Shown here: positions 26,547 through 36,081 of the stretch, one piece after another
Layout of the letters: each line of letters starts with the position of its first letter
How positions within the stretch are numbered: the first letter of the stretch is position 1
Origin: Streptococcus sp. k-402
Lineage (GTDB): Bacteria > Bacillota > Bacilli > Lactobacillales > Streptococcaceae
Reading direction: 5' to 3'
NCBI RefSeq assembly: GCF_013277515.1
Contig: NZ_VMNB01000003.1
Location: 262,232-316,460, forward strand
Length of the DNA stretch: 54,229 nucleotides
The notes under the pieces: model-generated
What the model was told of the DNA's origin: nothing
Databases searched by the model: none
What the model saw: only the letters and a program-made list of their open reading frames with translations
Made by a program: the position numbers and the translations under genes

Positions 26547-26916
26547 GGCTCTATTTCAGGCTTTTGGTTACTATTCTAAAAATCATTTTTCGATATTTTT
26601 CGGATTTTGGTCGGGGAATTGGCGGGGACTTTTTTAGGAAATATGACTAAGAAATAGGTTTGTTGTTACTTCAGCTACTTCAAACTCAATTTGATTGTAA
26701 GTGACTGTTAATTGAAGGACTGGAACTACTGTAATAATGATTTTGCTTGTCTAGTAGTGGCGTATTAAATGAGAAGTGACATGTAAGATTGTCTCTTCGT
26801 TTACGAAATCAAAATTTCTATGAAATTGATAGAATCCCTAATTTTCTCTTAAACTTGAAAGTCTTGTTGTAAAGCGGTTAAAGCTTGAGAAGCTGAATTG
26901 ATGAAGATATAAACCT
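26547..26916. other. Intergenic region without recognisable gene
   Basis: About 370 nt between csRNA c and the first antitoxin RNA promoter. The first 60 nt (ggctctatttcaggctttt and following) recur after the first Fst locus at about 27226. A 33-codon open stretch on the minus strand (about 26640-26740) has no start and was not recognised. No other gene is seen. Confidence 0.5.
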
Positions 26917-27028
26917 TTGACAAATTTTGTGAACTGTGGGATAATGGAGAGGAATTAAGGATTAGTTCTATATCATGGACTAGAAAAGACCCCAAGCTAA
27001 CTTCCACATTAAGCTCGGGGTCTTTTTT
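26917..27028 (+). ncRNA. Type I antitoxin RNA of Fst locus 1
   Basis: Strong promoter TTGACA (26917-26922), 17 nt, GATAAT (26940-26945), driving an RNA of about 77 nt (about 26952-27028). It ends at a bidirectional terminator (AAAAGACCCC...GGGGTCTTTT) shared with the convergent toxin mRNA, as in the par/Fst locus of pAD1. Bases 26956-26968 (TTAAGGATTAGTT) repeat the sequence at the toxin start region (27106-27118), so the RNA can pair with the toxin ribosome-binding region. Confidence 0.82.
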
Positions 27029-27032
27029 GACA

Positions 27033-27125
27033 CTATCTATCTTTGTTTAGCCATTTATCGACTAAGCGAAGGATGACACCGACCACAATCGGTCCGATGA
27101 TAGTTTTAAGGATTAGTTTCATCAT
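27033..27125 (-). CDS. Fst/Ldr-family type I toxin peptide
   Basis: 30-residue peptide that reads MMKLILKTIIGPIVVGVILR then LVDKWLNKDR. It has the Fst hallmarks: a hydrophobic membrane segment with a conserved Pro (P12), Gly (G16), and the charged tail with W-L. Overexpressed Fst peptides insert into the membrane and stop growth. The ribosome site is very strong (AAAGGAGGTGAGA), with an extended -10 (TGGTATAAT) upstream on the minus strand at about 27175-27183. The opposite-strand antitoxin RNA ends at the shared terminator. Too short for ordinary gene callers. Confidence 0.88.
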   Translation of the reverse strand: MMKLILKTIIGPIVVGVILRLVDKWLNKDR

Positions 27126-27203
27126 GGGCTATCTCACCTCCTTTCGTAGGCGGTGTAGAAGTGCCGTATAATATTATACCACATAAGTGCTAAACTCAGG
27201 AGT

Positions 27204-27227
27204 CACCCAATCGGGTGGAGTTTTTTT
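27204..27227 (+). terminator. Orphan csRNA-type terminator after Fst locus 1
   Basis: CACCC-AATC-GGGTG-GAG plus seven Ts matches the terminator of csRNA c with one change in the stem, and is followed by the same sequence (ctctatttcaggcttttgg). No csRNA body or CiaR box precedes it, so it is a duplicated tail. Confidence 0.7.
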
Positions 27228-27351
27228 GCTCTATTTCAGGCTTTTGGGGACTATTTTAAACATCATTTTCCGATAACTTTTACTTAATCTTATAAACTTT
27301 ATTGGACAGATTCTAAAGTTGGAGAAGCTGAATTGATGAAGATATAAACCT

Positions 27352-27461
27352 TTGACAAATTTTGTGAACTATGGGATAATAAAAGGGAATTAAGTATTGT
27401 GTCTATATCATAGGCTAGAAAAGACCCCAAGCTCACGACCAAATAAGCTTGGGGTCTTTTT
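27352..27461 (+). ncRNA. Type I antitoxin RNA of Fst locus 2
   Basis: Promoter TTGACA (27352-27357), 17 nt, GATAAT (27375-27380); RNA about 27387-27461, ending at the terminator AAAAGACCCC...GGGGTCTTTT. Its pairing repeat reads TTAAGTATTGT, matching the start region of toxin 2 and not that of toxin 1. Confidence 0.8.
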
Positions 27462-27465
27462 GACA

Positions 27466-27664
27466 CTATCTGTCCTTGTTTAGCCATTTATCAACTAATA
27501 CTCTTCGAAAATCAAATTCAAACCACGTCAGCTTCACCTTGCCGTACTCAAGTACAGCCTGCGGCTAGCTTCCTAGTTTGTTCTTTGATTTTCATTGAGT
27601 ATAAGCGAAGAACGACACCGACCACAATTGGTCCGATGATAGTTTTAAGTATTGTATCCATCAT
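27466..27664 (-). pseudogene. Fst-type toxin 2 interrupted by a BOX element
   Basis: The start and first 21 codons (MMDTILKTIIGPIVVGVVLR then L) are intact with the same strong ribosome site as toxin 1. The frame then runs into a BOX element and stops at 27548, giving a 38-residue chimera with a basic BOX-encoded tail. Beyond the element (27466-27498) the original end L-V-D-K-W-L-N-K-D-R-stop is still perfectly preserved, which dates the insertion as recent. Confidence 0.88.
27499..27601. repeat. BOX element inserted in Fst toxin 2 (boxA-boxC)
   Basis: 103-bp BOX copy of the A-C type without boxB. It begins TACTCTTCGAAAATC and ends TTTTCATTGAGTA, with TA on both sides. Removing it together with the TA restores the uninterrupted sequence seen in locus 1 (ACTAAGCGAAG). 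The TA duplication fits mobilisation of BOX elements by an IS630-type transposase. Confidence 0.88.
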
Positions 27665-27740
27665 GGGCTATCTCACCTCCTTTCGTAGGAGCTGTAGCAG
27701 TGCCGTAGAATATTATACCACATAAGTGTTAAACTCAGGA

Positions 27741-27764
27741 GGCACCAATTCAGTGGCTTTTTTG
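27741..27764 (+). terminator. Degenerate csRNA-type terminator after Fst locus 2
   Basis: CACCAATTCAGTGGC plus TTTTTT resembles the csRNA terminators but with a weakened stem. It is preceded by the same TAAACTCAGGAG as the copy at 27190. It lies immediately upstream of ruvB. Confidence 0.5.
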
Positions 27765-27790
27765 TTTGTGGCTTGGTTTTTTGATATAAT
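27762..27790 (+). promoter_or_regulatory. ruvB promoter giving an apparently leaderless mRNA
   Basis: TTGTTT (27762-27767), 17-nt spacer, TATAAT (27785-27790). The ruvB ATG is at 27797, only 6 nt after the -10, where transcription should start. There is no Shine-Dalgarno sequence. Confidence 0.7.
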
Positions 27791-27796
27791 AGAGCC

Positions 27797-28795
27797 ATGA
27801 GTAGAATTTTAGATAATGAGATAATGGGGGATGAGGAGTTAGTAGAACGCACACTCCGTCCTCAGTATTTACGTGAATATATCGGGCAGGATAAGGTCAA
27901 GGATCAGCTCCAAATCTTTATCGAAGCTGCCAAAATGCGGGATGAAGCGCTGGATCATGTCCTTTTATTTGGACCTCCAGGTTTGGGGAAAACGACCATG
28001 GCCTTTGTTATTGCCAACGAACTGGGTGTCAATCTCAAGCAGACGTCTGGACCTGTCATTGAAAAAGCCGGTGATCTGGTAGCGATTTTGAATGACTTAG
28101 AGCCTGGGGATGTTCTCTTTATTGATGAGATTCATCGTTTGCCCATGTCGGTGGAAGAGGTGCTTTATAGTGCTATGGAGGATTTCTACATTGATATTAT
28201 GATTGGGGCTGGTGAAGGCAGTCGCAGTGTTCATTTGGAGTTGCCACCTTTTACCTTGATTGGTGCGACGACTCGGGCAGGTATGCTCTCCAATCCGCTA
28301 CGGGCACGTTTTGGGATCACAGGTCATATGGAGTACTATGCTCATGCTGACTTAACAGAAATTGTCGAGCGAACGGCAGATATTTTTGAGATGGAAATCA
28401 CTCATGAGGCAGCTTCTGAGTTGGCTTTGCGGAGTCGTGGAACCCCTCGTATTGCCAATCGTCTCCTCAAGCGCGTGCGCGATTTTGCCCAGATAATGGG
28501 GGATGGGGTTATCGATGATCTTATTACCGATAGGGCTCTGACCATGCTGGATGTTGACCATGAAGGTTTGGACTATGTGGACCAAAAAATTCTTCGGACC
28601 ATGATTGAGATGTACGGTGGTGGCCCTGTCGGATTAGGAACTCTCTCTGTCAATATTGCCGAAGAGCGTGAGACTGTAGAAGACATGTATGAGCCTTACT
28701 TGATTCAAAAAGGCTTTATCATGCGAACACGTTCTGGACGAGTGGCGACAGCTAAGGCATATGAGCATTTAGGGTATGATTACAGTGAAAAATGA
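27797..28795 (+). CDS. ruvB: Holliday junction branch migration helicase RuvB
   Basis: 332 aa AAA+ motor of the RuvAB complex. Walker [10 protein letters not shown] (about 59-67), Walker [11 protein letters not shown] (about 107-116), sensor region [18 protein letters not shown] with the arginine finger, and the C-terminal winged helix ([22 protein letters not shown]). Length is normal. The mRNA seems leaderless (promoter entry). The next gene overlaps its end by 20 nt. Confidence 0.98.
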   Translation: MSRILDNEIMGDEELVERTLRPQYLREYIGQDKVKDQLQIFIEAAKMRDEALDHVLLFGPPGLGKTTMAFVIANELGVNLKQTSGPVIEKAGDLVAILNDLEPGDVLFIDEIHRLPMSVEEVLYSAMEDFYIDIMIGAGEGSRSVHLELPPFTLIGATTRAGMLSNPLRARFGITGHMEYYAHADLTEIVERTADIFEMEITHEAASELALRSRGTPRIANRLLKRVRDFAQIMGDGVIDDLITDRALTMLDVDHEGLDYVDQKILRTMIEMYGGGPVGLGTLSVNIAEERETVEDMYEPYLIQKGFIMRTRSGRVATAKAYEHLGYDYSEK

Positions 28796-29348
28796 ACAAG
28801 AAATTCTAGAGGCTTTTAGAAAAAATCCAGATATGATGGCTATTCTGACTATCATCCAAAACCTGGAGTTGACAGATTCCTGGTTGGCAGCAGGTTCTGT
28901 CAGAAATTTTATCTGGAATCTCTTGTCAGACAAATCCCCTTTTGACTGTGAAACAGATGTGGATGTAATTTTCTTTGATCCAGATATTTCTTATGAGGAA
29001 ACCTTGTCCCTAGAGAAAAAACTAAGAGCGGACTTTCCTGAGTATCAGTGGGAATTGAAAAATCAAGTCTATATGCACCAGCATAGCCCTCATACTGCTC
29101 CTTATACCAGTTCCCGTGATGCCATGAGTAAGTATCCAGAACGATGTACGGCTGTTGGACTACGCTTGAATGAAGAATCGGATTTTGAGTTCTATGTACC
29201 TTATGGTTTGGAGGATATTTTGAATTTTCAAGTTCGTCCAACTCCTCATTTCTTAGAAAATGAAGACCGAATGGAACTTTATCGAACACGTCTATCCAAG
29301 AAAAATTGGCAGGAGAAATGGAAAAATTTGATTTTTAAAAATACTTAA
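28776..29348 (+). CDS. Nucleotidyltransferase-like family protein
   Basis: 190 aa protein of the family annotated as nucleotidyltransferase family (DUF925-type). The N-terminal [11 protein letters not shown] and the acidic TDVDVIFFD (about 68-76) resemble the GS...DxD active site of polymerase-beta-like nucleotidyltransferases. Function is unknown. The ATG overlaps the ruvB 3' end, so it is translationally coupled. Its stop codon lies inside the CiaR box of the following csRNA gene. Confidence 0.8.
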   Translation: MITVKNEQEILEAFRKNPDMMAILTIIQNLELTDSWLAAGSVRNFIWNLLSDKSPFDCETDVDVIFFDPDISYEETLSLEKKLRADFPEYQWELKNQVYMHQHSPHTAPYTSSRDAMSKYPERCTAVGLRLNEESDFEFYVPYGLEDILNFQVRPTPHFLENEDRMELYRTRLSKKNWQEKWKNLIFKNT

Positions 29349-29477
29349 GGAAACTTTAAGCTAGGAAGTGTATACTAAGTTCATAAGTTAAGAAGACCTT
29401 AACTTAAACTCCTAAAACTTTTTCATAATAATCTCCCTATAAAAAATAGAGTCGCCCAATCAGGCGGCTTATTTTTT
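29344..29477 (+). ncRNA. Cia-dependent small RNA (csRNA d) with its CiaR promoter
   Basis: CTTAAG-GAAAC-TTTAAG (29344-29360), 10 nt, then TATACT (29371-29376). The RNA is about 29383-29477. It differs at the 5' end (AAGTTAAGAAGACCTTAACTT hairpin, one base longer than the printed limit if extended) but keeps the TAATCTCC and CCTAAAACTTTT blocks and ends with GTCGCC-CAATCA-GGCGGC plus T run. Confidence 0.88.
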
Positions 29478-29506
29478 TGAAAAATGGGCTTTGCGCCTGA
29501 GAATAA

Positions 29507-29617
29507 TACTCAATGAAAATCAAAGTGCAAACTAGGAAGCTAACCGCAGGTTGCTCAAAACACTGTTTTGAGGTTGCAGATAGAGCTGACGTGGTTTGAA
29601 GAGATTTTCGAAGAGTA
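29507..29617. repeat. BOX element (boxC-boxB-like-boxA)
   Basis: 111-bp copy reading TACTCAATGAAAATC ... TTTTCGAAGAGTA on the plus strand. Unlike the other copies it contains the boxB-type inverted repeat CTCAAAACA-CTGTTTTGAG. It lies between csRNA d and the uppS promoter. Confidence 0.88.
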
Positions 29618-29693
29618 TAAATAGCTTAGTGATAGAAGAAAATAGGAAAATATGGTATAATGAAACGATAGATTTTTGAATAGGAATAAGATC

Positions 29694-30452
29694 ATGTTTG
29701 GATTTTTTAAGAAAGATAAGGCTGTGGAAGTAGAGGTTCCGACACAGGTTCCTGCTCATATCGGCATCATCATGGATGGGAATGGTCGTTGGGCTAAAAA
29801 ACGTATGCAACCGCGAGTCTTTGGACACAAGGCGGGCATGGAAGCATTGCAAACTGTGACCAAGGCAGCCAACAAACTAGGCGTCAAGGTGATTACAGTT
29901 TATGCTTTTTCTACGGAAAATTGGACCCGTCCAGATCAGGAAGTCAAGTTTATCATGAACTTGCCAGTAGAGTTTTATGATAATTATGTCCCTGAATTGC
30001 ATGCGAATAATGTTAAGATTCAAATGATTGGGGAAACGGACCGCCTGCCTAAGCAAACCTTTGAAGCTCTGACCAAGGCTGAGGAATTGACTAAGAACAA
30101 CACAGGTTTGATACTTAATTTTGCTCTTAACTATGGTGGACGTGCTGAGATTACACAGGCTCTTAAGTTGATCTCCCAGGATGTGTTAGATGCCAAAATC
30201 AACCCAGGTGACATCACAGAGGAATTGATTGGCAACTATCTCTTCACCCAGCATTTGCCTAAGGAGTTACGAGACCCAGACTTGATTATCCGTACTAGTG
30301 GAGAATTGCGTTTGAGCAATTTCCTTCCATGGCAGGGAGCCTATAGTGAGCTCTATTTTACGGACACCTTGTGGCCTGATTTTGACGAGGCGGCCTTGCA
30401 GGAAGCCATTCTTGCCTACAATCGTCGTCATCGCCGATTTGGAGGAGTTTAG
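29694..30452 (+). CDS. uppS: Undecaprenyl diphosphate synthase
   Basis: 252 aa cis-prenyltransferase that makes the C55 lipid carrier for peptidoglycan, capsule and teichoic acid. The conserved IIMDGNGRWAKKR carries the catalytic Asp (about 29). VYAFSTENWTRP and the C-terminal RTSGELRLSNFLPWQ and DFDEAAL motifs are present. ATG 29694 is used; an in-frame TTG at 29676 lacks a ribosome site. TGGTATAAT at 29654 is a likely -10. It begins the uppS-cdsA-eep-proS cluster. Confidence 0.97.
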   Translation: MFGFFKKDKAVEVEVPTQVPAHIGIIMDGNGRWAKKRMQPRVFGHKAGMEALQTVTKAANKLGVKVITVYAFSTENWTRPDQEVKFIMNLPVEFYDNYVPELHANNVKIQMIGETDRLPKQTFEALTKAEELTKNNTGLILNFALNYGGRAEITQALKLISQDVLDAKINPGDITEELIGNYLFTQHLPKELRDPDLIIRTSGELRLSNFLPWQGAYSELYFTDTLWPDFDEAALQEAILAYNRRHRRFGGV

Positions 30453-30460
30453 GAGGAAAT

Positions 30461-31264
30461 ATGACACAGGATTTACAGAAAAGAACCTTGTTTGCAGGGG
30501 TTGCTCTGGCTATTTTCCTACCGATTTTGATGATTGGGGGACTCTTGCTTCAGATAGCAATTGGAATCATAGCTATGCTAGCCATGCATGAACTTTTGAA
30601 GATGAGAGGTCTAGAGACCATGACGATGGAGGGCCTCTTGACCCTCTTTGCAACCTTTGCCTTGACCATTCCCTTGGAAAATTACCTGACTTTTTTGCCA
30701 GTTGATGGGAATGTGGTTGCTTATAGTGTGTTGATTTCAATCATGTTAGGAACGACTGTTTTTAGCAAGTCGTATACGATTGAGGATGCGGTTTTCCCTC
30801 TGGCTATGAGTTTCTATGTGGGCTTTGGATTTAATGCTTTACTAGATGCTAGAATTGCAGGGTTAGATAAGGCACTATTAGCCTTATGTATCGTTTGGGC
30901 GACAGACAGTGGTGCCTATCTTGTTGGGATGAACTATGGTAAACGAAAATTAGCTCCGACAGTTTCTCCAAATAAAACCTTTGAGGGTGCCTTGGGTGGT
31001 ATTTTAGGTGCGATTTTAGTAACTATTATCTTTATGATAGTTGACAGTACAGTTGCTCTTCCGTATGGAATTTACAAGATGTCGGTCTTTGCTATTTTCT
31101 TTAGCATTGCTGGACAATTTGGTGATTTACTGGAAAGTTCGATCAAGCGTCACTTTGGTGTTAAGGATTCTGGGAAATTTATCCCTGGACATGGTGGTGT
31201 TTTGGATCGTTTCGATAGTATGTTGCTTGTATTTCCAATCATGCACTTGTTTGGACTCTTTTAA
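30461..31264 (+). CDS. cdsA: Phosphatidate cytidylyltransferase
   Basis: 267 aa integral membrane enzyme making CDP-diacylglycerol from CTP and phosphatidic acid. It has about seven to eight membrane segments. The signature near the C-terminus is SAxKRHFGVKDSG-type: SSIKRHFGVKDSGKFIPGHGGVLDRFDSM, of which the central KDSG and GGVLDR are the catalytic family motif. It is 8 nt after uppS and 21 nt before eep. Confidence 0.97.
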   Translation: MTQDLQKRTLFAGVALAIFLPILMIGGLLLQIAIGIIAMLAMHELLKMRGLETMTMEGLLTLFATFALTIPLENYLTFLPVDGNVVAYSVLISIMLGTTVFSKSYTIEDAVFPLAMSFYVGFGFNALLDARIAGLDKALLALCIVWATDSGAYLVGMNYGKRKLAPTVSPNKTFEGALGGILGAILVTIIFMIVDSTVALPYGIYKMSVFAIFFSIAGQFGDLLESSIKRHFGVKDSGKFIPGHGGVLDRFDSMLLVFPIMHLFGLF

Positions 31265-31285
31265 TCAAAAGATGGAGGAAACACT

Positions 31286-32545
31286 ATGCTCGGAATTTTA
31301 ACCTTTATTCTGGTTTTCGGGATTATTGTAGTAGTGCACGAGTTCGGCCACTTCTACTTTGCCAAGAAATCAGGAATTCTAGTGCGTGAATTTGCCATTG
31401 GTATGGGACCCAAAATCTTTGCTCACATTGGCAAGGATGGGACGGCATATACCATCCGAATCTTGCCTCTGGGCGGCTATGTCCGCATGGCCGGTTGGGG
31501 TGATGATACAACTGAAATTAAGACAGGCACTCCTGTTAGTTTGACGCTTACTGATGATGGTAAAGTTAAACGCATCAATCTTTCAGGTAAAAAATTAGAT
31601 CAAACAGCCCTCCCTATGCAGGTGACTCAGTTTGATTTTGAAGATAAGCTCTTTATCAAGGGCTTGGTTCTGGAAGAAGAAAAAACATTTGCGGTGGATC
31701 ACGATGCAACGGTTGTGGAAGCAGATGGAACTGAGGTTCGGATTGCACCTTTAGATGTTCAATATCAAAATGCAACTATCTGGGGCAAACTGATTACCAA
31801 CTTTGCAGGCCCTATGAACAACTTTATCTTAGGTGTCGTTGTTTTCTGGATTTTAATCTTTATGCAGGGTGGTGTCAGAGATGTTGATACCAACCAGTTC
31901 CATGTCATGCCTCAAGGGGCTTTGGCCAAGGTGGGAGTGCCAGAAACGGCACAGATTACCAAGATTGGCTCACATGAGATTAGCAACTGGGAAAGTTTGA
32001 TTCAGGCTGTGGAAACAGAAACCAAAGATAAGACGGCCCCAAGTTTGGATGTGACTATTTCTGAAAAGGGTAGTGACAAACAAGTTACGGTTACTCCGGA
32101 AGAAAGTCAAGGCCGTTACCTTCTAGGTGTTCAACCGGGGATTAAGTCAGATTTTGTATCCATGTTTGTAGGCGGTTTTACAACTGCTGCTGACTCGGCC
32201 CTCCGAATTCTATCAGCTCTGAAAAACCTGATTTTCCAACCGGATTTGAACAAGCTAGGTGGACCTGTTGCCATCTTTAAGGCAAGTAGTGATGCTGCTA
32301 AAAATGGAATTGAGAATGTCTTGTACTTCTTAGCAATGATTTCCATCAATATCGGGATTTTTAATCTTATTCCGATTCCAGCTCTGGATGGTGGTAAGAT
32401 TGTGCTCAATATCCTAGAAGCTATCCGCCGCAAACCATTGAAACAAGAAATTGAAACCTATGTCACCTTGGCCGGAGTGGTCATCATGGTTGTCTTGATG
32501 ATTGCTGTGACCTGGAATGACATTATGCGACTCTTTTTTAGATAA
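31286..32545 (+). CDS. eep: RIP zinc metalloprotease (RseP/Eep family)
   Basis: 419 aa site-2-type intramembrane protease. The zinc motif HEFGH is in the first membrane segment (about 18-22), the second active-site motif [12 protein letters not shown] (about 362-373) in a later one. A PDZ domain lies between (about 200-280; [16 protein letters not shown]). Cleaves membrane-embedded signal peptides and anti-sigma-like proteins; Eep processes pheromone precursors in streptococci and enterococci. The position between cdsA and proS is conserved. Confidence 0.96.
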   Translation: MLGILTFILVFGIIVVVHEFGHFYFAKKSGILVREFAIGMGPKIFAHIGKDGTAYTIRILPLGGYVRMAGWGDDTTEIKTGTPVSLTLTDDGKVKRINLSGKKLDQTALPMQVTQFDFEDKLFIKGLVLEEEKTFAVDHDATVVEADGTEVRIAPLDVQYQNATIWGKLITNFAGPMNNFILGVVVFWILIFMQGGVRDVDTNQFHVMPQGALAKVGVPETAQITKIGSHEISNWESLIQAVETETKDKTAPSLDVTISEKGSDKQVTVTPEESQGRYLLGVQPGIKSDFVSMFVGGFTTAADSALRILSALKNLIFQPDLNKLGGPVAIFKASSDAAKNGIENVLYFLAMISINIGIFNLIPIPALDGGKIVLNILEAIRRKPLKQEIETYVTLAGVVIMVVLMIAVTWNDIMRLFFR

Positions 32546-34411
<1,866 letters not shown>

Positions 34412-34427
34412 AAACTATAATCAGAAG

Positions 34428-34468
34428 AAAAACAAGGAAAAAATGTAACTAGTTTTTACCTTGTTTTT
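34428..34468 (+). terminator. Terminator after proS
   Basis: AACAAGG-A-run and TTTTTACCTTGTT form an imperfect stem followed by TTTTT, before the TATAAT of the next gene. Confidence 0.7.
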
Positions 34469-34509
34469 TCTGTATAATGGGAAAAATGAGTAGATAAAGA
34501 GGTAAATGT

Positions 34510-35889
34510 ATGCTAAGATTTCCAAAGGATTTTGTCTGGGGATCCTCTACTTCTGGACCACAAACGGAAGGACGTATAGCTGGTGACGGTAAGGGAGATA
34601 ATCTCTGGGATTACTGGTTCCAAGTGGAGCCAAATCGTTACTATAATGGGATTGGTCCAGATAAAACATCAACCTTTTATGAAAACTGGGAAAAGGATAT
34701 TGAGCTACTGTTAGAAACTGGTCACACGGCCTTTCGGACTTCTATTCAGTGGTCACGGATTTTTCCACAAGGGTGTGGAAAAGTCAATCCTCAAGGTGTG
34801 GATTTTTATCGTAAGGTCTTTGAGGCTATTAAGGCTAAGGGAATTCGTCTTTTAGTCAATCTTTATCATTTTGATCTGCCTTTTGCCCTTCAAGAGGATG
34901 ATGATGGTTGGGAAAATAAGGCGACTGTTTCAGCCTATGAAGACTATGCTCGTTTTTGTTTTGAGACTTATGGAGATTTAGTGGATCAATGGATTACCTT
35001 TAACGAGCCCATCGTTCCTGTGGAATTTGGCTATTTTTACGATGCCCATTACCCACATAAGGTGGATGCAGAGGCAGCCGTTAAAGTAGCTTATCATACA
35101 CAATTGGCCAGCAGCCGGGCGGTTAAGGCCTGTCATGAACTCTTGCCTGATTCCAAGATTGGGATTGTCCTCAACTTGACACCGGCTTATCCACGTAGCC
35201 AGCATCCTGCTGATGTCAAGGCGGCTCGTATTGCGGACATTTTTCAGGCCCAATCTTTCTTAGATCCGTCCGTTTTGGGTACTTATCCACAGGAGTTAGT
35301 AGAAATCTTGCATGAACACGGTCTCTTGCCTGATGCTACAGAGGAGGAGTTGGATCTCATTCGTAACAATACGGTGGACTTCCTTGGTGTCAACTACTAT
35401 CAACCTTTGCGTGTTATGGCTCCTCGATTTGCTAAGCATCCAGAGAGTCCACTCTTACCAGAACATTTTTACGAGCCTTATGTGATGCCTGGACGTAAAA
35501 TCAATCCTCATCGTGGCTGGGAGATTTATGAGCAAGGGATTTATGACATTGCTCAAAATATCAAGGAAAATTATGGCAATATTGAGTGGATGTTGACAGA
35601 GAATGGTATGGGTGTTGAAGGGGAAGAAAAATTCCGTGAGAATGGAATGATCCAAGATGATTATCGTATTGACTTTGTAAAAGGTCATCTTCGTGAACTG
35701 CATCGTGCCATTGAAGACGGAGCCAATTGTAAGGGCTACTTAATTTGGACCTTTATTGACTGTTGGTCATGGCTCAATAGCTATAAAAACCGATATGGTC
35801 TAGTTGAGCTTGACTTGGAAACGCAAGAACGTCGTCTGAAAAAGTCAGGGCACTGGTTCAAGGAGTTAAGCGATAATAATGGATTTTAA
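34510..35889 (+). CDS. bglA: Glycoside hydrolase family 1, probable 6-phospho-beta-glucosidase
   Basis: 459 aa GH1 (beta/alpha)8 hydrolase. The acid/base Glu is in WITFNEPIV (about 161) and the nucleophile Glu in WMLTENGMG (about 365). The C-terminal CWSWLNSYKNRYGLVELD has Ser where non-phospho beta-glucosidases carry Glu, which suggests a phosphorylated substrate. The phosphate-binding Lys of LacG-type enzymes (S-x6-K-x-Y) is replaced by Asn, with a Lys one residue earlier. No PTS gene is adjacent, so the substrate is unknown. It has its own TATAAT and AAGAGG upstream. Confidence 0.9.
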   Translation: MLRFPKDFVWGSSTSGPQTEGRIAGDGKGDNLWDYWFQVEPNRYYNGIGPDKTSTFYENWEKDIELLLETGHTAFRTSIQWSRIFPQGCGKVNPQGVDFYRKVFEAIKAKGIRLLVNLYHFDLPFALQEDDDGWENKATVSAYEDYARFCFETYGDLVDQWITFNEPIVPVEFGYFYDAHYPHKVDAEAAVKVAYHTQLASSRAVKACHELLPDSKIGIVLNLTPAYPRSQHPADVKAARIADIFQAQSFLDPSVLGTYPQELVEILHEHGLLPDATEEELDLIRNNTVDFLGVNYYQPLRVMAPRFAKHPESPLLPEHFYEPYVMPGRKINPHRGWEIYEQGIYDIAQNIKENYGNIEWMLTENGMGVEGEEKFRENGMIQDDYRIDFVKGHLRELHRAIEDGANCKGYLIWTFIDCWSWLNSYKNRYGLVELDLETQERRLKKSGHWFKELSDNNGF

Positions 35890-35931
35890 AAAAGGACTCT
35901 GACTGATTATCCTAATTGGTCAGAGTCTTTT
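35890..35931 (+). terminator. Terminator after bglA
   Basis: GGACTCTGAC and GTCAGAGTC(TTTT) arms around a short AT-rich loop, directly after the stop. Confidence 0.85.
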
Positions 35932-35952
35932 GCTTACAGGAGCGTAATTTGA

Positions 35953-36045
35953 ACTATACCAATTTTTACTCTTGACAAGTGAAAGAAACAAGTATATACT
36001 GTTTTTGCTGATTCTATAAAAGAGGAATTAGACTATACCAATTTT
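35953..36045 (+). promoter_or_regulatory. glmS promoter flanked by two NagR-like (dre) operators
   Basis: The 14-mer ACTATACCAATTTT occurs at 35953-35966 and at 36032-36045 (79 bp apart). Its complement AAAATTGGTATAGT resembles the dre sites of the GntR-family regulator NagR/DasR. Between the two lies TTGACA (35972-35977), 17 nt, TATACT (35995-36000). One operator is upstream of -35, the other in the leader, an arrangement suited to looping or roadblock repression. Confidence 0.78.
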
Positions 36046-36081
36046 AAGGAGAAAGCACAGCTGGTCTGTGTCGTATATACT

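Noticed and set aside
26640..26740. Open minus-strand stretch of about 33 codons between csRNA c and Fst locus 1
   Set aside because: No start codon or ribosome site, no recognisable family. Could be a fragment of a decayed gene, but not supportable.
27299..27487. 62-codon minus-strand open frame
   Set aside because: It overlaps the antitoxin RNA and terminator of Fst locus 2, has no ribosome site, and resembles no family. The real coding signal here is the Fst toxin in another frame.
29507..29617. RUP element
   Set aside because: RUP elements are also about 107 bp, but the sequence contains the boxA/boxC ends and the BOX-PCR primer block seen in sister copies, so BOX is the better call.
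35890..36081. glmS ribozyme
   Set aside because: The leader is too short and has no matching core. NagR-like operators explain the region better.
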